NCBI RefSeq assembly: GCF_039542905.1
Contig: NZ_BAABIS010000001.1
Location: forward strand, 3,038,001-3,102,000
Direction: 5' to 3'
Length of the DNA: 64,000 nucleotides
Origin: Kitasatospora terrestris
Lineage (GTDB): Bacteria; Actinomycetota; Actinomycetes; Streptomycetales; Streptomycetaceae
The notes below the pieces were generated by a model, which saw nothing but the letters and a program-made list of their open reading frames with translations, was not told where the DNA came from and did no database searches. The translations under genes were made by a program, and so were the position numbers. This document shows positions 1 through 9,047 of the stretch, in pieces (within the stretch, counting starts at the first letter, position 1; the number at the start of each line of letters is the position of its first letter).

Positions 1-971
1 CCGAGTACGCCGGCCTCGCCGCCGAGGCCCTCGGCGACCGGGTCTCCACCTGGACCACCCTCAACGAACCCTGGTGCAGCGCCTTCCTCGGCTACGGCTC
101 CGGCGTGCACGCCCCCGGCCGCACCAACCCCGCCGACGCCCTCAAGGCCGCCCACCACCTCAACCTCGGCCACGGCCTCGCCGTCGGCGCCCTGCGCTCC
201 GCCCTCCCGGCCGGCTCCCGGATCGCCGTCTCGCTCAACCTGCACGCCGTCCGTCCGCTCAGCGGGCACCCGGACGACCTGGAGGCCGCCCGCCGGATCG
301 AAGCCGTCGGCAACCGGATCTTCACCGGCCCGATGTTCGAGGGCGAGTACCCGGCCGACCTGATCGCCGACACCTCGCACCTCGTCGACTGGTCCGAACT
401 GGTCCACGACGGCGACCTCGCCGAGATCAGCCGGCCGATCGACCTGCTCGGCCTCAACTACTACAACCCGACCGTGGTCTCCTCCGCAGGCAACGCCAAG
501 GACCTCCCCCGGCACGACGGCCACGGCGACAGCACGCACAGCCCCTGGCCGGGCGCCGAGGACGTCGCCTTCCACCTCGCCAACGAGGACGTCACCGCCA
601 TGGGGTGGCCGATCGACCCGACCGGCCTGTCCGACTCGCTGACCTCGCTGTACCGGGAGTTCGGCGTGCCGCTGCTGGTCACCGAGAACGGCGCCGCGTT
701 CGAGGACGTCGTCTCCGCCGACGGCAGCGTCCACGACCCGGAGCGGATCCGCTACATCGAGGGCCACCTCGGCGCGATCGCCGACGCCATCGAGGCCGGC
801 GCCGACGTCCGCGGCTACTACCTGTGGTCGCTGATGGACAACTTCGAATGGGCCTACGGCTACGGCAAGCGCTTCGGCATGGTCCACGTGGACTACGACA
901 CGCTGGTCCGCACCCCGAAGTCCAGCGCCCACTGGTACTCGCAGGTGATCCGCCGGGGCGGGCTGGCCTGA
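1..971 (+). CDS. Beta-glucosidase, glycoside hydrolase family 1 (5' end outside window)
   Basis: C-terminal part of a GH1 retaining beta-glucosidase that hydrolyses terminal beta-linked sugars; the N-terminal portion lies left of the window and the reading frame is open from base 3. Near the left edge the translation reads TLNEPW, the acid/base motif T-x-N-E-P. Further on VTENGAAF is the nucleophile motif (I/V)-T-E-N-G, followed by the usual [17 protein letters not shown] segment of this family. The order and spacing of the motifs fit the family. No signal peptide can be judged because the start is missing. Unrelated to the biosynthetic genes further right. Confidence 0.93.
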   Translation, partial: EYAGLAAEALGDRVSTWTTLNEPWCSAFLGYGSGVHAPGRTNPADALKAAHHLNLGHGLAVGALRSALPAGSRIAVSLNLHAVRPLSGHPDDLEAARRIEAVGNRIFTGPMFEGEYPADLIADTSHLVDWSELVHDGDLAEISRPIDLLGLNYYNPTVVSSAGNAKDLPRHDGHGDSTHSPWPGAEDVAFHLANEDVTAMGWPIDPTGLSDSLTSLYREFGVPLLVTENGAAFEDVVSADGSVHDPERIRYIEGHLGAIADAIEAGADVRGYYLWSLMDNFEWAYGYGKRFGMVHVDYDTLVRTPKSSAHWYSQVIRRGGLA

Positions 972-1005
972 CAACCCCCGCCCCGGCGGATCACTCTGCG
1001 TAAGG

Positions 1006-2091
1006 GTGAAGCGTGACGTCGGAGGGGCTCGCTCGTTCTCCTCTCACGTGCGAGCCAATCACGCGAACCAGACGCCGCAGCCGTCCGAGGAGCGGGGACG
1101 GACCTGGCGACTGCCGTGGCCCGGACGGCGCGAGCGGGACGGGCGCGGCGGACGGCGCGGGGCCGCCGGAACCACCGGCATCGGCGGGGCCGATGGCGTC
1201 GGCGGGCCCCACGGCGCGGGGAACCGCGGCGGAGCACCGGTCGGGGTTTCCGGACGGTGGGCCCTGCGGCTGCCCCGGCCCGGCACCCTGGCCGCCGGTG
1301 GCGCGGTCCTCGCCGCACAGGTGTGCGGCCTGGGGCTCGGCGTGAGCGAGGCGTGCGCGGCGGCCGGTACGCCCTCCGTGGCGCAGGCCGACACCGCCGT
1401 GCAGCGGCCGGGCGGCCGGACCGCCCCCCGGTCCGGCGGGACCGGCGCCGGGAGCGGGAAACGGACCGGCGTCAGGGGCGGCGTCGACGCGGTGGAGTCC
1501 ACCAAAGACGCCCTGGTCGGCCACCTCACCGGCACCGCCGGACCACTGCTCGGCGGCTCCACCGCACCGGTGGGACACGTGCTCCAGGAGCAGATCCGGG
1601 CCGGCGGACTGCCCCTGCCCGGCCAGGTCGCCGCCCTGCCCGACGCCTTCGCCATCGCGTCGGGCCTGCTCCCCGCCGTCCCCGCCCAGGGCGGCCGCGA
1701 CAGCGCGGACGGCACGGACGGCACGGACGACGTCATCCAGCGCGCCTCGCGCTCCACCAGCGGCGCCGCGGGCGGCCCGGCCCGCGGCGCCACCGACCTC
1801 GTCTCCGTCGCCGTACCCGCACAGCGCGGTGCCGCCTCGGCCGCACCCGCCCCGATCGCACCCGCGGCCGACGGCCGGGCGTCCGGCCCCCGCCAGGCAC
1901 CCCCCGCGCTCGGCGGCGCCGCACCTGCGGCCGACGCCGCCGAGCGCGACGAACTCGCCCTCGCCGCAGCCACCCCGGCCCGCCCCGACGGCGGCGACAC
2001 CGGCACCGCCGTGCTCGTCCCGATCGCGGCGGGCCTGCTGCTCACCGGCGCTGCCATGTACAAGCACCGCGGCCTGCCCCGCGGTCACTGA
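1006..2091 (+). CDS. Putative surface protein with C-terminal membrane anchor
   Basis: Low-complexity protein of 361 aa, rich in Gly, Ala, Pro, Arg and Thr, of unknown function. A hydrophobic stretch lies around residues 90-115 (TLAAGGAVLAAQVCGLGLG) and a clear transmembrane helix near the C-terminus (VLVPIAAGLLLTGAAMYK) is followed by a short basic tail, as in cell-wall or membrane proteins of streptomycetes. The GTG start at 1006 is uncertain; a start closer to the first hydrophobic stretch, making it a signal peptide, is equally possible. Long minus-strand ORFs overlap it, but they lack recognisable domains and the C-terminal helix argues for this strand. Confidence 0.55.
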   Translation: MKRDVGGARSFSSHVRANHANQTPQPSEERGRTWRLPWPGRRERDGRGGRRGAAGTTGIGGADGVGGPHGAGNRGGAPVGVSGRWALRLPRPGTLAAGGAVLAAQVCGLGLGVSEACAAAGTPSVAQADTAVQRPGGRTAPRSGGTGAGSGKRTGVRGGVDAVESTKDALVGHLTGTAGPLLGGSTAPVGHVLQEQIRAGGLPLPGQVAALPDAFAIASGLLPAVPAQGGRDSADGTDGTDDVIQRASRSTSGAAGGPARGATDLVSVAVPAQRGAASAAPAPIAPAADGRASGPRQAPPALGGAAPAADAAERDELALAAATPARPDGGDTGTAVLVPIAAGLLLTGAAMYKHRGLPRGH

Positions 2092-2173
2092 CCAGGGGCG
2101 GTGAGCCGGGTTGGGGGCGGCGGTCGGTTCGGGTTCCGTCTCGGGTCCGGGTACCTCAGGTCCGGGTTCCGTC

Positions 2174-3085
2174 TCAGTGGAACGCCTTCGGGGGCGGGGC
2201 CGGGGACGGTGCGGCGGTGGAGTCCGTCGCCGGGGCGGCGCCGGCCGTGAAGTCGGCCAGGGCGCGGCCGTGTTCGAGCCGGCCGAGATAGGAGTCGGTG
2301 GCCACCCGGCGGCCCAGCTCGGCGATCGGGAGCGGCTGGTGCGAGGCCGCGAGGATCAGGTTGCCGAAGCGCTTGCCGCGCAGCACCGCCGGGTCCGCGA
2401 CCAGGCACACCTCCGGGAACACCGCCAGCAGCGTGGCCACTTGGGCCCTGGCGAAGGCGAGGGAGGAGCCGTCGGTGATGTTCGCCGCGAAGCGGCCCTC
2501 CGGGACGAGGGCACGGGCCGCGAGGGTCGCGAACTCCACGGTGGCGCAGTGCGCCGGGACGCGGGCGCCCGAGAAGACGTCCGCGATGACCAGGTCGACC
2601 GAGGCCTCCGGGGTGCGCTCCAGGACGGCGCGGGCGTCGGCGCCGCGCACCCGGATCTGCCAGGTGCGGTCCAACGGCAATTCGGTGCGCACCAGTTCGG
2701 TGAGGGCGGTGTCGATCTCGGCGACCTGCTGGCGGGAGCGCGGGCGGGTTGCGGCGGTGTAGCGGGCCAGGGTGAGGGCGCCACCGCCCAGGTGCAGAAC
2801 GGTGATCGGACGGCCCGGCGGGGCCGCGAGGTCGATCAGGTGGCCGAGCCGGCGCTGGTACTCGAAGCCCAGGTGGGTGGGGTCGGCGAGGTCGACCAGG
2901 GACTGCGGGGCGCCGTCGATCAGCAACTGCCAGGCGTTCGGGCGGTCGCGGTCGGGGCGCAGTTCGGCGGTGCCGGAGCCGACGGGGCTGACGAGCGGGC
3001 CCTGCGAGCGGCTGCGCCCGGCCGCACCGGTGGTGGCGGTGGCCGAGCTGTCGTCGCGGTCCCGTCCGGACCTGTTGCGTCCCAT
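2174..3085 (-). CDS. Spermidine synthase-like methyltransferase-fold protein
   Basis: 303-aa cytoplasmic protein with a Rossmann-type methyltransferase fold related to spermidine synthases. The segment VLHLGGGALTLARY is the nucleotide/SAM-binding glycine loop, VDLVIADVF is the motif that follows the acidic site, and FAANITDG is a later strand. Stand-alone actinobacterial members of this group are often annotated as spermidine synthase, but their substrate is usually unknown and polyamine synthesis is not demonstrated. The first 35 residues are polar and variable; ATG is at 3083-3085. The Pro/Ala-rich C-terminus is likely disordered. Confidence 0.72.
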   Translation of the reverse strand: MGRNRSGRDRDDSSATATTGAAGRSRSQGPLVSPVGSGTAELRPDRDRPNAWQLLIDGAPQSLVDLADPTHLGFEYQRRLGHLIDLAAPPGRPITVLHLGGGALTLARYTAATRPRSRQQVAEIDTALTELVRTELPLDRTWQIRVRGADARAVLERTPEASVDLVIADVFSGARVPAHCATVEFATLAARALVPEGRFAANITDGSSLAFARAQVATLLAVFPEVCLVADPAVLRGKRFGNLILAASHQPLPIAELGRRVATDSYLGRLEHGRALADFTAGAAPATDSTAAPSPAPPPKAFH

Positions 3086-3298
3086 GCGGCCATTGTCCCT
3101 GGTGGGAGCTGCGGCGGCTGCGCCGGGCCGGGCCGGGCGGCGCGGAAGGTCGGGCAGAGCCGGCGGTGGGGCCCGAGGCGGCAGAACGGATGCGCGGCTG
3201 CCCGGGCGGCGCCCGGCAGGCGGCGGCCGCGGGCCGGGGGCCCGGCGACGGACCCGGCGGTGGGGCCGGGGCGGGACCGGGGCGGGACGGGGGCGGGC

Positions 3299-3706
3299 TC
3301 AGAAGGGGCCGAGGCCGCCGGCGGCGAGGGTGGAGGCGGCTTCGCAGAGGGCGGAGCGGAGGACCCAGGAGTCGGTGGGCCGGGCGAGGGGGCCGGGGCC
3401 GGAGGGGGGCATGATCCAGCGGGGGTCGGTGGGGGGCGGGAGGGTGGCGCCGGGGGTGCAGGTGGTGCCGGGGAGGTGCCAGCCGAGGGCGGTGCCGGCG
3501 GGGACGAGGAAGACGATCGAGGCGCCGTCGGCGGACTGCCGGACGGCGCCGCAGGCGCGGCGGAGGCGGAGGATGTCGACGGTCTCCAGGCCGTGCCGGG
3601 CGGCGGTGGTGACGGTGTCGTAGGTGGTGACGAGGGTGGCGGGGGGCGCTGCGGGCGGGGTCGCGGGCGCGTCCAGGCGTCGGTACTGCGGCACTTCGGT
3701 GGTCAT
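3299..3706 (-). CDS. Conserved hypothetical protein, 135 aa
   Basis: Small soluble protein of unknown function. ATG at 3704-3706 has a strong AGGAGGT Shine-Dalgarno just upstream on the minus strand, so the start is well supported. The N-terminus is Pro/Ala-rich; the middle carries VTTAARHGLETVDILRLRR, then FLVPAGTALGWHLPGTTC and a Trp/Pro-rich tail. It resembles, loosely, the small streptomycete proteins annotated as primase/polymerase-like (compare the gene at 11560), but I cannot assign a role. It lies divergently from the regulator at 4036. Confidence 0.6.
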   Translation of the reverse strand: MTTEVPQYRRLDAPATPPAAPPATLVTTYDTVTTAARHGLETVDILRLRRACGAVRQSADGASIVFLVPAGTALGWHLPGTTCTPGATLPPPTDPRWIMPPSGPGPLARPTDSWVLRSALCEAASTLAAGGLGPF

Positions 3707-4035
3707 CGGACCTCCTGGTCACTCCGTCGCTCGGAAACCCGCCGGGCCCGCGTCACCCGGTCGGATGTCGACGACCGGGTGCGGGTGGGGAGGCTCGGCG
3801 GCTCTCCACGTATCAGGACAACGCCCGAGGGGGCGGCGAGGCCACGGGGTGGCGTACAGCAAGCCATGGCATTTCATGGCGGAACCGGGCAACGGCGTCC
3901 GGATTGTCAGCTTTTGACCGCCGCCCCGTCGGCGACCCCGCGTAGCTAGAGCGTCACGGCCGGTACTGTCGTGGCGACGCGGCGGCCCTCCGGGGCCCGC
4001 CCGGCACCCCCTGGCACGACCTTGGAGCCCGCAGC
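3707..4035. other. Divergent intergenic region, 329 bp
   Basis: Non-coding stretch between the small ORF at 3299-3706 (minus) and the regulator at 4036 (plus). It is less GC-rich than its surroundings around 3860-3910 and includes a TTGACC hexamer near 3914 that could act as a -35 element, but no well-spaced -10 could be matched with confidence. No repeat, RNA gene or small coding sequence was recognised. Confidence 0.4.
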
Positions 4036-5412
4036 ATGGCAGCCACCAGAGCAGGCGTCCCGCGGCCGGCGCCGGCCGCTCCCAACGCGGCGATGCGCGA
4101 CCTTCGCGGCGACCTCTCCCCCGGCGAGTTCGCGCTGGCGGTCCGCCGCGCGGCGCGGGAGATCGGCGAGCACGTGTCCTGCGACGCGCGGTACGTCGGC
4201 CGGGTGGAGTCGGGCGAGATCCGCTGCCCCAACTACGCCTACGAGCGGGTGTTCCGGCACATGTGGCCGGACCGGACGCTGGAGGACCTCGGCTTCGCGC
4301 CGCGGACGGCGGTGCGCCGCCGTCCGCCGGGCGCCGGGCCGCTGCCTCCGCTCCCGGGTGCGCCCGACTCGCACCTGTCCGATGAGGAGAACGACGACGT
4401 GCGTCGCCGTACGTTCCTGAGCGGCGGCCCGTCCGCCCTGGCGGCGGCGCTGGGCCTGGACCGCCCCGCGCACGCCGCGGTCCCTGCCCAGCAGCCGCCC
4501 GCGCCCCGGAAGGTGGGCGCCGCCGAGGTCCGGGGGGTCGAGCAGGCCATCCGCGACATCCGGCTGCTGGACGACGCGCACGGCGCGGACGCCCTGCTCG
4601 AAATGGCCGGGCAGTCGCTGCGCAACGCGTACGTGCTGCTGAACGACGGCGACTACAGCGCCGAAACGGAGCGCCGGCTGCAGGCCGGCGCCGGTGAACT
4701 CGCGATCTCGGTCGGCTGGTTGGCGCACGACTCGAACCGGCTGGCGGACGCCCGGTCGTTCTACGCGGAGGCGCTGGCCACCGCGCGGATGGCCGGCGAC
4801 GCGGCGCTGGAGGCGCACGTGTTCAGCAACAGTGCCTTCCTGGCGCGGGACGCCGGGCGGCCGCGGGAGGCGCTGCGGGCCGCGCAGGCCGGGCAGGCGG
4901 CGGCGAAGGCACTCGGCTCGGACCGGCTGCTGTCGCTGCTCGCGATGCGCGAGGCCGGCGGGTGGGCGCTGCTGCAGGACCGGGCCGGGTGCGGGCGCGC
5001 ACTGGCCCGGGCGCACCGGCTGTACGACCGCGGGGCGGGCCCGGCCGACCCGGAGTGGATGAGCTTCTACGGGGACGCCGAGCTCGCCGGGCTGGAGGCC
5101 CAGTGCTGGTCCGCGCTGGGCGAGTGGGACCTGGCGAGCGAGCGGGCCGGGCGGGCGATACTGCTCCAGGACCCGCACTTCGTCCGCAACAAGGCCCTGT
5201 ACACCGCCGAGTTGGCGCACGACCGGCTGGGCCGCGGCGATCTCGCCGGGGCCGGCGAGCACGGCACGGCGGCCGTCGCCCTGCTCGGGCAGGTGCGGTC
5301 GGCGCGGATCCGGCACATGCTCGCCGACACCGCCGGGCGGCTGCGGGAGCACCGCGGCGTCCCGGAGGTGCGGGCGTTCCTGGAGTCGTACGGCAGCGCG
5401 GTGGCCGCCTGA
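4036..5412 (+). CDS. XRE-type helix-turn-helix regulator with TPR-like C-terminus (NsdA-like)
   Basis: 458-aa cytoplasmic regulator. Residues about 20-80 hold a helix-turn-helix-like region with the conserved stretch CDARYVGRVESGEIRCPNY, and residues about 165-450 are helical repeats typical of TPR regulators (for example DARSFYAEALATARMAGD). The RRRTFLSGG segment around residue 125 is common in this streptomycete family. The overall layout resembles NsdA, a negative regulator of sporulation and antibiotic production in Streptomyces coelicolor, but orthology is inferred from memory of the family only. It stands alone, far from the cluster, so it is more likely a global than a pathway regulator. 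Confidence 0.72.
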   Translation: MAATRAGVPRPAPAAPNAAMRDLRGDLSPGEFALAVRRAAREIGEHVSCDARYVGRVESGEIRCPNYAYERVFRHMWPDRTLEDLGFAPRTAVRRRPPGAGPLPPLPGAPDSHLSDEENDDVRRRTFLSGGPSALAAALGLDRPAHAAVPAQQPPAPRKVGAAEVRGVEQAIRDIRLLDDAHGADALLEMAGQSLRNAYVLLNDGDYSAETERRLQAGAGELAISVGWLAHDSNRLADARSFYAEALATARMAGDAALEAHVFSNSAFLARDAGRPREALRAAQAGQAAAKALGSDRLLSLLAMREAGGWALLQDRAGCGRALARAHRLYDRGAGPADPEWMSFYGDAELAGLEAQCWSALGEWDLASERAGRAILLQDPHFVRNKALYTAELAHDRLGRGDLAGAGEHGTAAVALLGQVRSARIRHMLADTAGRLREHRGVPEVRAFLESYGSAVAA

Positions 5413-5422
5413 ACCCTCCGCC

Positions 5423-6076
5423 TCAGTGGGCGGACAGCTGCTCGAGGTGGCTGTGGTCGTTCCAGATCTCGACGGCGGGCAGGCCGTACTCCCAGGACAG
5501 GACGGAGAGCGCGGCGGTGCCGAGCTTGAAGCGCTGGGCGGTCTCGGGGGGCAGGCCGAGCCAGCGGGCGGTGAGGATCCGCAGCAGGTGGCCGTGGGCG
5601 AACAGCACCACGTCGCAGTCGGCGGCGTGCATGGTGGTGGTCTCGGGGTGCGGGGTGCCGTGGGTGTCGTTCAGCTCGTCGAGGAAGGCGTCGACGCGGG
5701 CGGAGACCTCGGCCAGCTTCTCGCCGCCGGGGACGCCGTCGTGCCAGATCAGCCAGCCGGGCTGGTCGGTGGCCCGGATGTCGTGGCCGGTCCGGCCCTC
5801 GTACTGGCCGTAGTCCCACTCCAGCAGCTCGGGGCGGTCGACGGCGCGGGCGCCGAAGCCGGCCAGCTCGGCGGTCTCCCGGGCGCGGGAGAGCGGGCTG
5901 GTGTAGACGACGGCGTCGGGGAGGCTGTCCCACGGGGACTTCGCGAGGCGGGCGCCGAGCGCGCGGGCCATCGCCCGGCCCTCGTCCGTGAGCGGCACGT
6001 CGGTCCGGCCGGTGTGTTGGCCGGTGACCGACCAGGCGGTCTCGCCGTGGCGGACGAGCACGATGCGGGCGGGCAT
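5423..6076 (-). CDS. Histidine phosphatase family protein (phosphoglycerate mutase-like)
   Basis: 217-aa cytoplasmic enzyme of the histidine phosphatase superfamily. The RHG catalytic motif is at the N-terminus (IVLVRHGETAW), the second catalytic histidine lies in VVLFAHGHLLRI, and the conserved TSPLSRARETAEL segment is present. Such proteins act as acid phosphatases on small phosphorylated metabolites; the substrate cannot be told here. The start was set at the ATG at 6074-6076 because a GAGGAG Shine-Dalgarno precedes it and homology begins there; a longer frame to 6157 adds 27 residues without support. Confidence 0.9.
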   Translation of the reverse strand: MPARIVLVRHGETAWSVTGQHTGRTDVPLTDEGRAMARALGARLAKSPWDSLPDAVVYTSPLSRARETAELAGFGARAVDRPELLEWDYGQYEGRTGHDIRATDQPGWLIWHDGVPGGEKLAEVSARVDAFLDELNDTHGTPHPETTTMHAADCDVVLFAHGHLLRILTARWLGLPPETAQRFKLGTAALSVLSWEYGLPAVEIWNDHSHLEQLSAH

Positions 6077-6315
6077 GGGTTTCTCCTCGCGACTGGTTGC
6101 GCTGGCCGGGCTCGCCATTGAGGGCCGTCCCCCATGATCCCGCACCCGGCTCCGCACCGGGCACCGCGGCCGTCCGCACCGCCCACTGCGCGGAGTGGCC
6201 GCACCGGCTGCACGATGTCCGCCCGCCGCCGCACCCGGCCGGAGGCCGTTCGTCCCCGCGGAGGGTCGGGGTGTTCGGGGAATTGTCGGTCGGGGGTGCG
6301 AGACTGGGCCGCACC

Positions 6316-7482
6316 ATGAATGTCTTGTACCTGGAGCGGCTGGCCGAGCTGCGGGGGGCGGCTCCGCAGCGGAGCCTGGACGCCCGAGCGCTGGCCGCGT
6401 TGGCGGCGAATCCCGGTTGTCGGCGGCGGGCGTTGTTGGATGCGGCGGGGGTGGACAAGGCGGCGGTGGCGTCGCGGCTGGGGCGGCCCGCGCCGTTCGG
6501 CCAGTCGCCGTTCGCGATCAGTCGCGGCAACCTCTTCGAGGCACGGCTGAAGGAGGACGGCTTCGCCGCGCTGCTCGGCCCGCTGCGGGCCCGCTTCGGC
6601 CTGCCGCCGGAGGGCGGGCCGGCGCCGGTGGTGCCCGATCTGCTGCGCCGGGCGACCCCGGCCGTGCGGGTGGAGCGGACGCGCGAGGTGCTGGCCCGGG
6701 CGGCGGCCGAGGAGCAGGCGTGGACGCTGCTCGACCACCCGATGCTGCGGCTGACGGTGGCCGGCGGCCCGGCGTACCTGGAGCCGGACCTGCTGGTGGT
6801 GCACGGCGGCCGCTGCACGGTGGTGGAGATCAAGTCCTTCCCGGTGCTGGACGGTGCGGCGGATCCGGCGAAGGTCGGGGCGGCGGCGCGGCAGGCGGCG
6901 GTGTACGTGCTGGCGCTGCAGCAGACGGCGGCCGAGCTGGCGGGGGTGCCGGCGAGCGCCGATCCGTACGCGGTGCAGGAGTTGCCGGGCAGCCCGGAGT
7001 CGAGCGTGCTGCTGGCGTGCCCGAAGGACTTCTCGAACCGGCCGACGGTGTCGGTGGTGGACGTGCGGCGCGAGCTGGCGACGACCCGGCGGCAGCTGGC
7101 GCGGCTGACCCGGGTCGAGGAGCTGCTGGCGGCGCTGCCGCCGGGCACCACCTTCGACCTGGCGGTGGACGACAGCGGTGCGCCGACCCGGCCGGCCGAG
7201 GAGCTGGCGGCGGCGGTGGAGACGGTCGAGGCGGCGTACAGCCCGGACTGCATCTCGGCCTGCGAACTGGGCTTCCACTGCCGGGAGCAGGCGCGCTGCG
7301 CCGGGGCGGTGGAGCAGTTGGGCCGCGGGGTGCGCGGCGAGCTCGGGGCGATCGGCACGGTGGACGAGGCGCTGGCGGCGGCCGCGGGTGCGGCCGGCGA
7401 GGGCGTGGAGGCGGATGCGGCGCGCCGCCTGGCGTACGCGGCGGCGCTGCGTGCCGAGGCGCTGACGGGGGCGGCGGAGTGA
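6316..7482 (+). CDS. PD-(D/E)XK nuclease with four-cysteine cluster (RecB/Cas4-like)
   Basis: 388-aa protein, first gene of a three-gene operon. Around residues 155-180 it has LEPDLLVVHGGRCTVVEIKSF, whose D and E-x-K match the active site of PD-(D/E)XK nucleases of the RecB/Cas4 type. Near residues 314-331 four cysteines are spaced C-x3-C-x5-C-x5-C, like the metal or Fe-S cluster at the C-terminus of Cas4 and AddB nucleases. The ATG at 6316 starts the conserved part. Its stop overlaps the next start by four bases (GTGA). With the helicase two genes downstream it probably processes DNA ends; repair and phage defence are both possible. No CRISPR array is nearby, so a CRISPR adaptation role is unlikely. 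Confidence 0.78.
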   Translation: MNVLYLERLAELRGAAPQRSLDARALAALAANPGCRRRALLDAAGVDKAAVASRLGRPAPFGQSPFAISRGNLFEARLKEDGFAALLGPLRARFGLPPEGGPAPVVPDLLRRATPAVRVERTREVLARAAAEEQAWTLLDHPMLRLTVAGGPAYLEPDLLVVHGGRCTVVEIKSFPVLDGAADPAKVGAAARQAAVYVLALQQTAAELAGVPASADPYAVQELPGSPESSVLLACPKDFSNRPTVSVVDVRRELATTRRQLARLTRVEELLAALPPGTTFDLAVDDSGAPTRPAEELAAAVETVEAAYSPDCISACELGFHCREQARCAGAVEQLGRGVRGELGAIGTVDEALAAAAGAAGEGVEADAARRLAYAAALRAEALTGAAE

Positions 7483-9047
7483 GCCTGCTGTCGACCCTGG
7501 CCCGTTTGGAGGCGGTGCGCAGCGGCCGGGCGGAGCCGCTGGCGACGGTGTGCCACCGGCACCTGTCGGAGCGTCCGCTGGTGCTGGTGCCGCTGGCGGC
7601 GGCGGGTGAGTCGGGGGCGCCGCTGGCGGCGCTGGTGGGGACGGAGCGGACGGCGCCGCGGCTGCTGCTGGTGCCGCAGCCGCTGAACCGGACGCAGCGC
7701 TTCGAGTACCTGGCGGAGCTGGCGGCGGAGCTGCTGCCGCACCTGGAGTCGTTCGGCGCCGGGGTGGAGCTGCTGGAGGGTTCGGAGAAGGATCCGGAGA
7801 CCGGCGGGAAGGTGCCGGTGGTCCGGGAGCTGTGCACGGACGCGCCGCAGCTGGTGGTGCCGAACACGGGGGCGGTGCACCACCTGGCGCTGCTGGGCCG
7901 GTCGACCCGGTTCCGGCGGACGGCGGAGGACGCGGACCCGGGGGACTTCCCGGCGCCGACCCGGGTGCCGCTGATGGGCCGGTGGCTGACGCACCTGACG
8001 GAGCGGGCGCAGGTGCCGGGTTCCAGCATGGTGCTGCCGATGACCGGGCTGCTGGCCCGGCACTGGGCGACCGGGCAGAGCCGGCTGGAGGACCAGCACC
8101 TGGGGGCCCAGCTGGCGTGGCACTTCCCGCCGCCGGGCCTGTCCGGCGCGCGGGCGGCGGAGCTGGTGGAGACGGAGCGGGACGCGGCGGGGCAGCTGCT
8201 GCACCCGCCGGCCGGTCCGGCGACCGATCCGCGGTTCGACGAGCTGGTGCTGGCGCCGGCGATCGCCCGGCACGACGCGGCGCTGGCGGCGCAGCGGTCC
8301 GCGCCGGAGGCGGAGGCGGAGCGGGCCGCGGTGGTGCTGAAGGAGGCCCGGTCGGCGCTGGAGACGGCGCTGCTGGGGGTGCTCCGGCCGACCTGGGAGG
8401 ACGTCTGGCGGGGGCTCGACCTGTTGCGGGCGCTGCCGCCCGCCGCCCACCTGGCGGACCGCTGGGAGGGCGACCGCTGGTCGTACACCGGGCACCGGGA
8501 CCGGCTGGCGGCGGGTGAGCCGCCGCAGCCGAAGCGGGACGACGCGGTGACGGCGGCGCGGAAGCTGGCGCAGCGGGAGCGGGAGCAGGCCCGGCTGGAC
8601 ATCCAGGAGGCGCTGGACGATCCGCTGGCGATGGCGGAGCACCGGCTGGCGGGCGAGGCGTTCGCCGGGGTGGTGGCCGAGGTGGCGGTGGAGTTCTCGG
8701 AGGGTGCCCGGCCCAAGCCGCGGCCGGTGCTGACGGTGCGTACGCCGGACCGGCCGCACGCGGATCCGGGGCGTGAGGTGTTCCGGGCGCACGCCGAGCC
8801 GGCGCAGAAGGCGGAGGTGGTGGGCTCGGCGCCGGGCGAGGTGACGGTCCGTCTGCTGTCCGGGATGGGGCGGCGCAAGGAGCCGGAGCCGGGCAGCGTA
8901 CCCGCGGTCGGCGACCGGGTGGTGTTCACGCTGTTCGAGCTGGCGCCGCGCCAGTCGGCGCCACTGCCGGAGCCGGAGGACACGCCGTGGACGCACGGCG
9001 GCCCGCCGGGGGCGTTCACGGCGGTCGGCCAGGAGGAGTGGGAGTGA
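7479..9047 (+). CDS. Unknown protein between nuclease and helicase, 522 aa
   Basis: I do not recognise this family. The GTG start at 7479 overlaps the nuclease stop, and the stop overlaps the helicase start, so all three are translationally coupled. The protein is soluble and acidic. Visible features are an N-terminal alpha/beta-looking half with LAALVGTERTAPRLLLVPQ, a charged helical stretch around residues 345-390 (KRDDAVTAARKLAQREREQ), and a C-terminal part with small beta-rich character (AEVVGSAPGEVTVRLLSGM). It could be a scaffold, a nucleic-acid-binding subunit or a specificity factor for the nuclease-helicase pair; this is inference from context only. Confidence 0.75.
   Translation: MSLLSTLARLEAVRSGRAEPLATVCHRHLSERPLVLVPLAAAGESGAPLAALVGTERTAPRLLLVPQPLNRTQRFEYLAELAAELLPHLESFGAGVELLEGSEKDPETGGKVPVVRELCTDAPQLVVPNTGAVHHLALLGRSTRFRRTAEDADPGDFPAPTRVPLMGRWLTHLTERAQVPGSSMVLPMTGLLARHWATGQSRLEDQHLGAQLAWHFPPPGLSGARAAELVETERDAAGQLLHPPAGPATDPRFDELVLAPAIARHDAALAAQRSAPEAEAERAAVVLKEARSALETALLGVLRPTWEDVWRGLDLLRALPPAAHLADRWEGDRWSYTGHRDRLAAGEPPQPKRDDAVTAARKLAQREREQARLDIQEALDDPLAMAEHRLAGEAFAGVVAEVAVEFSEGARPKPRPVLTVRTPDRPHADPGREVFRAHAEPAQKAEVVGSAPGEVTVRLLSGMGRRKEPEPGSVPAVGDRVVFTLFELAPRQSAPLPEPEDTPWTHGGPPGAFTAVGQEEWE

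Noticed and set aside
991..2088. Long minus-strand ORFs opposite the surface protein gene (991-2088, 1059-2063)
   Set aside because: No domain or Shine-Dalgarno support; the plus frame has a credible C-terminal membrane anchor. Long antisense ORFs are expected at this GC content.
6316..7482. Nuclease as a CRISPR adaptation Cas4
   Set aside because: No cas1, cas2 or repeat array nearby; the gene is coupled to a helicase instead.
5067..8996. Very long antisense ORF of about 1300 codons over the nuclease operon
   Set aside because: It covers several real genes, has an Arg/Pro-rich composition typical of wrong-frame translation and no recognisable domain.
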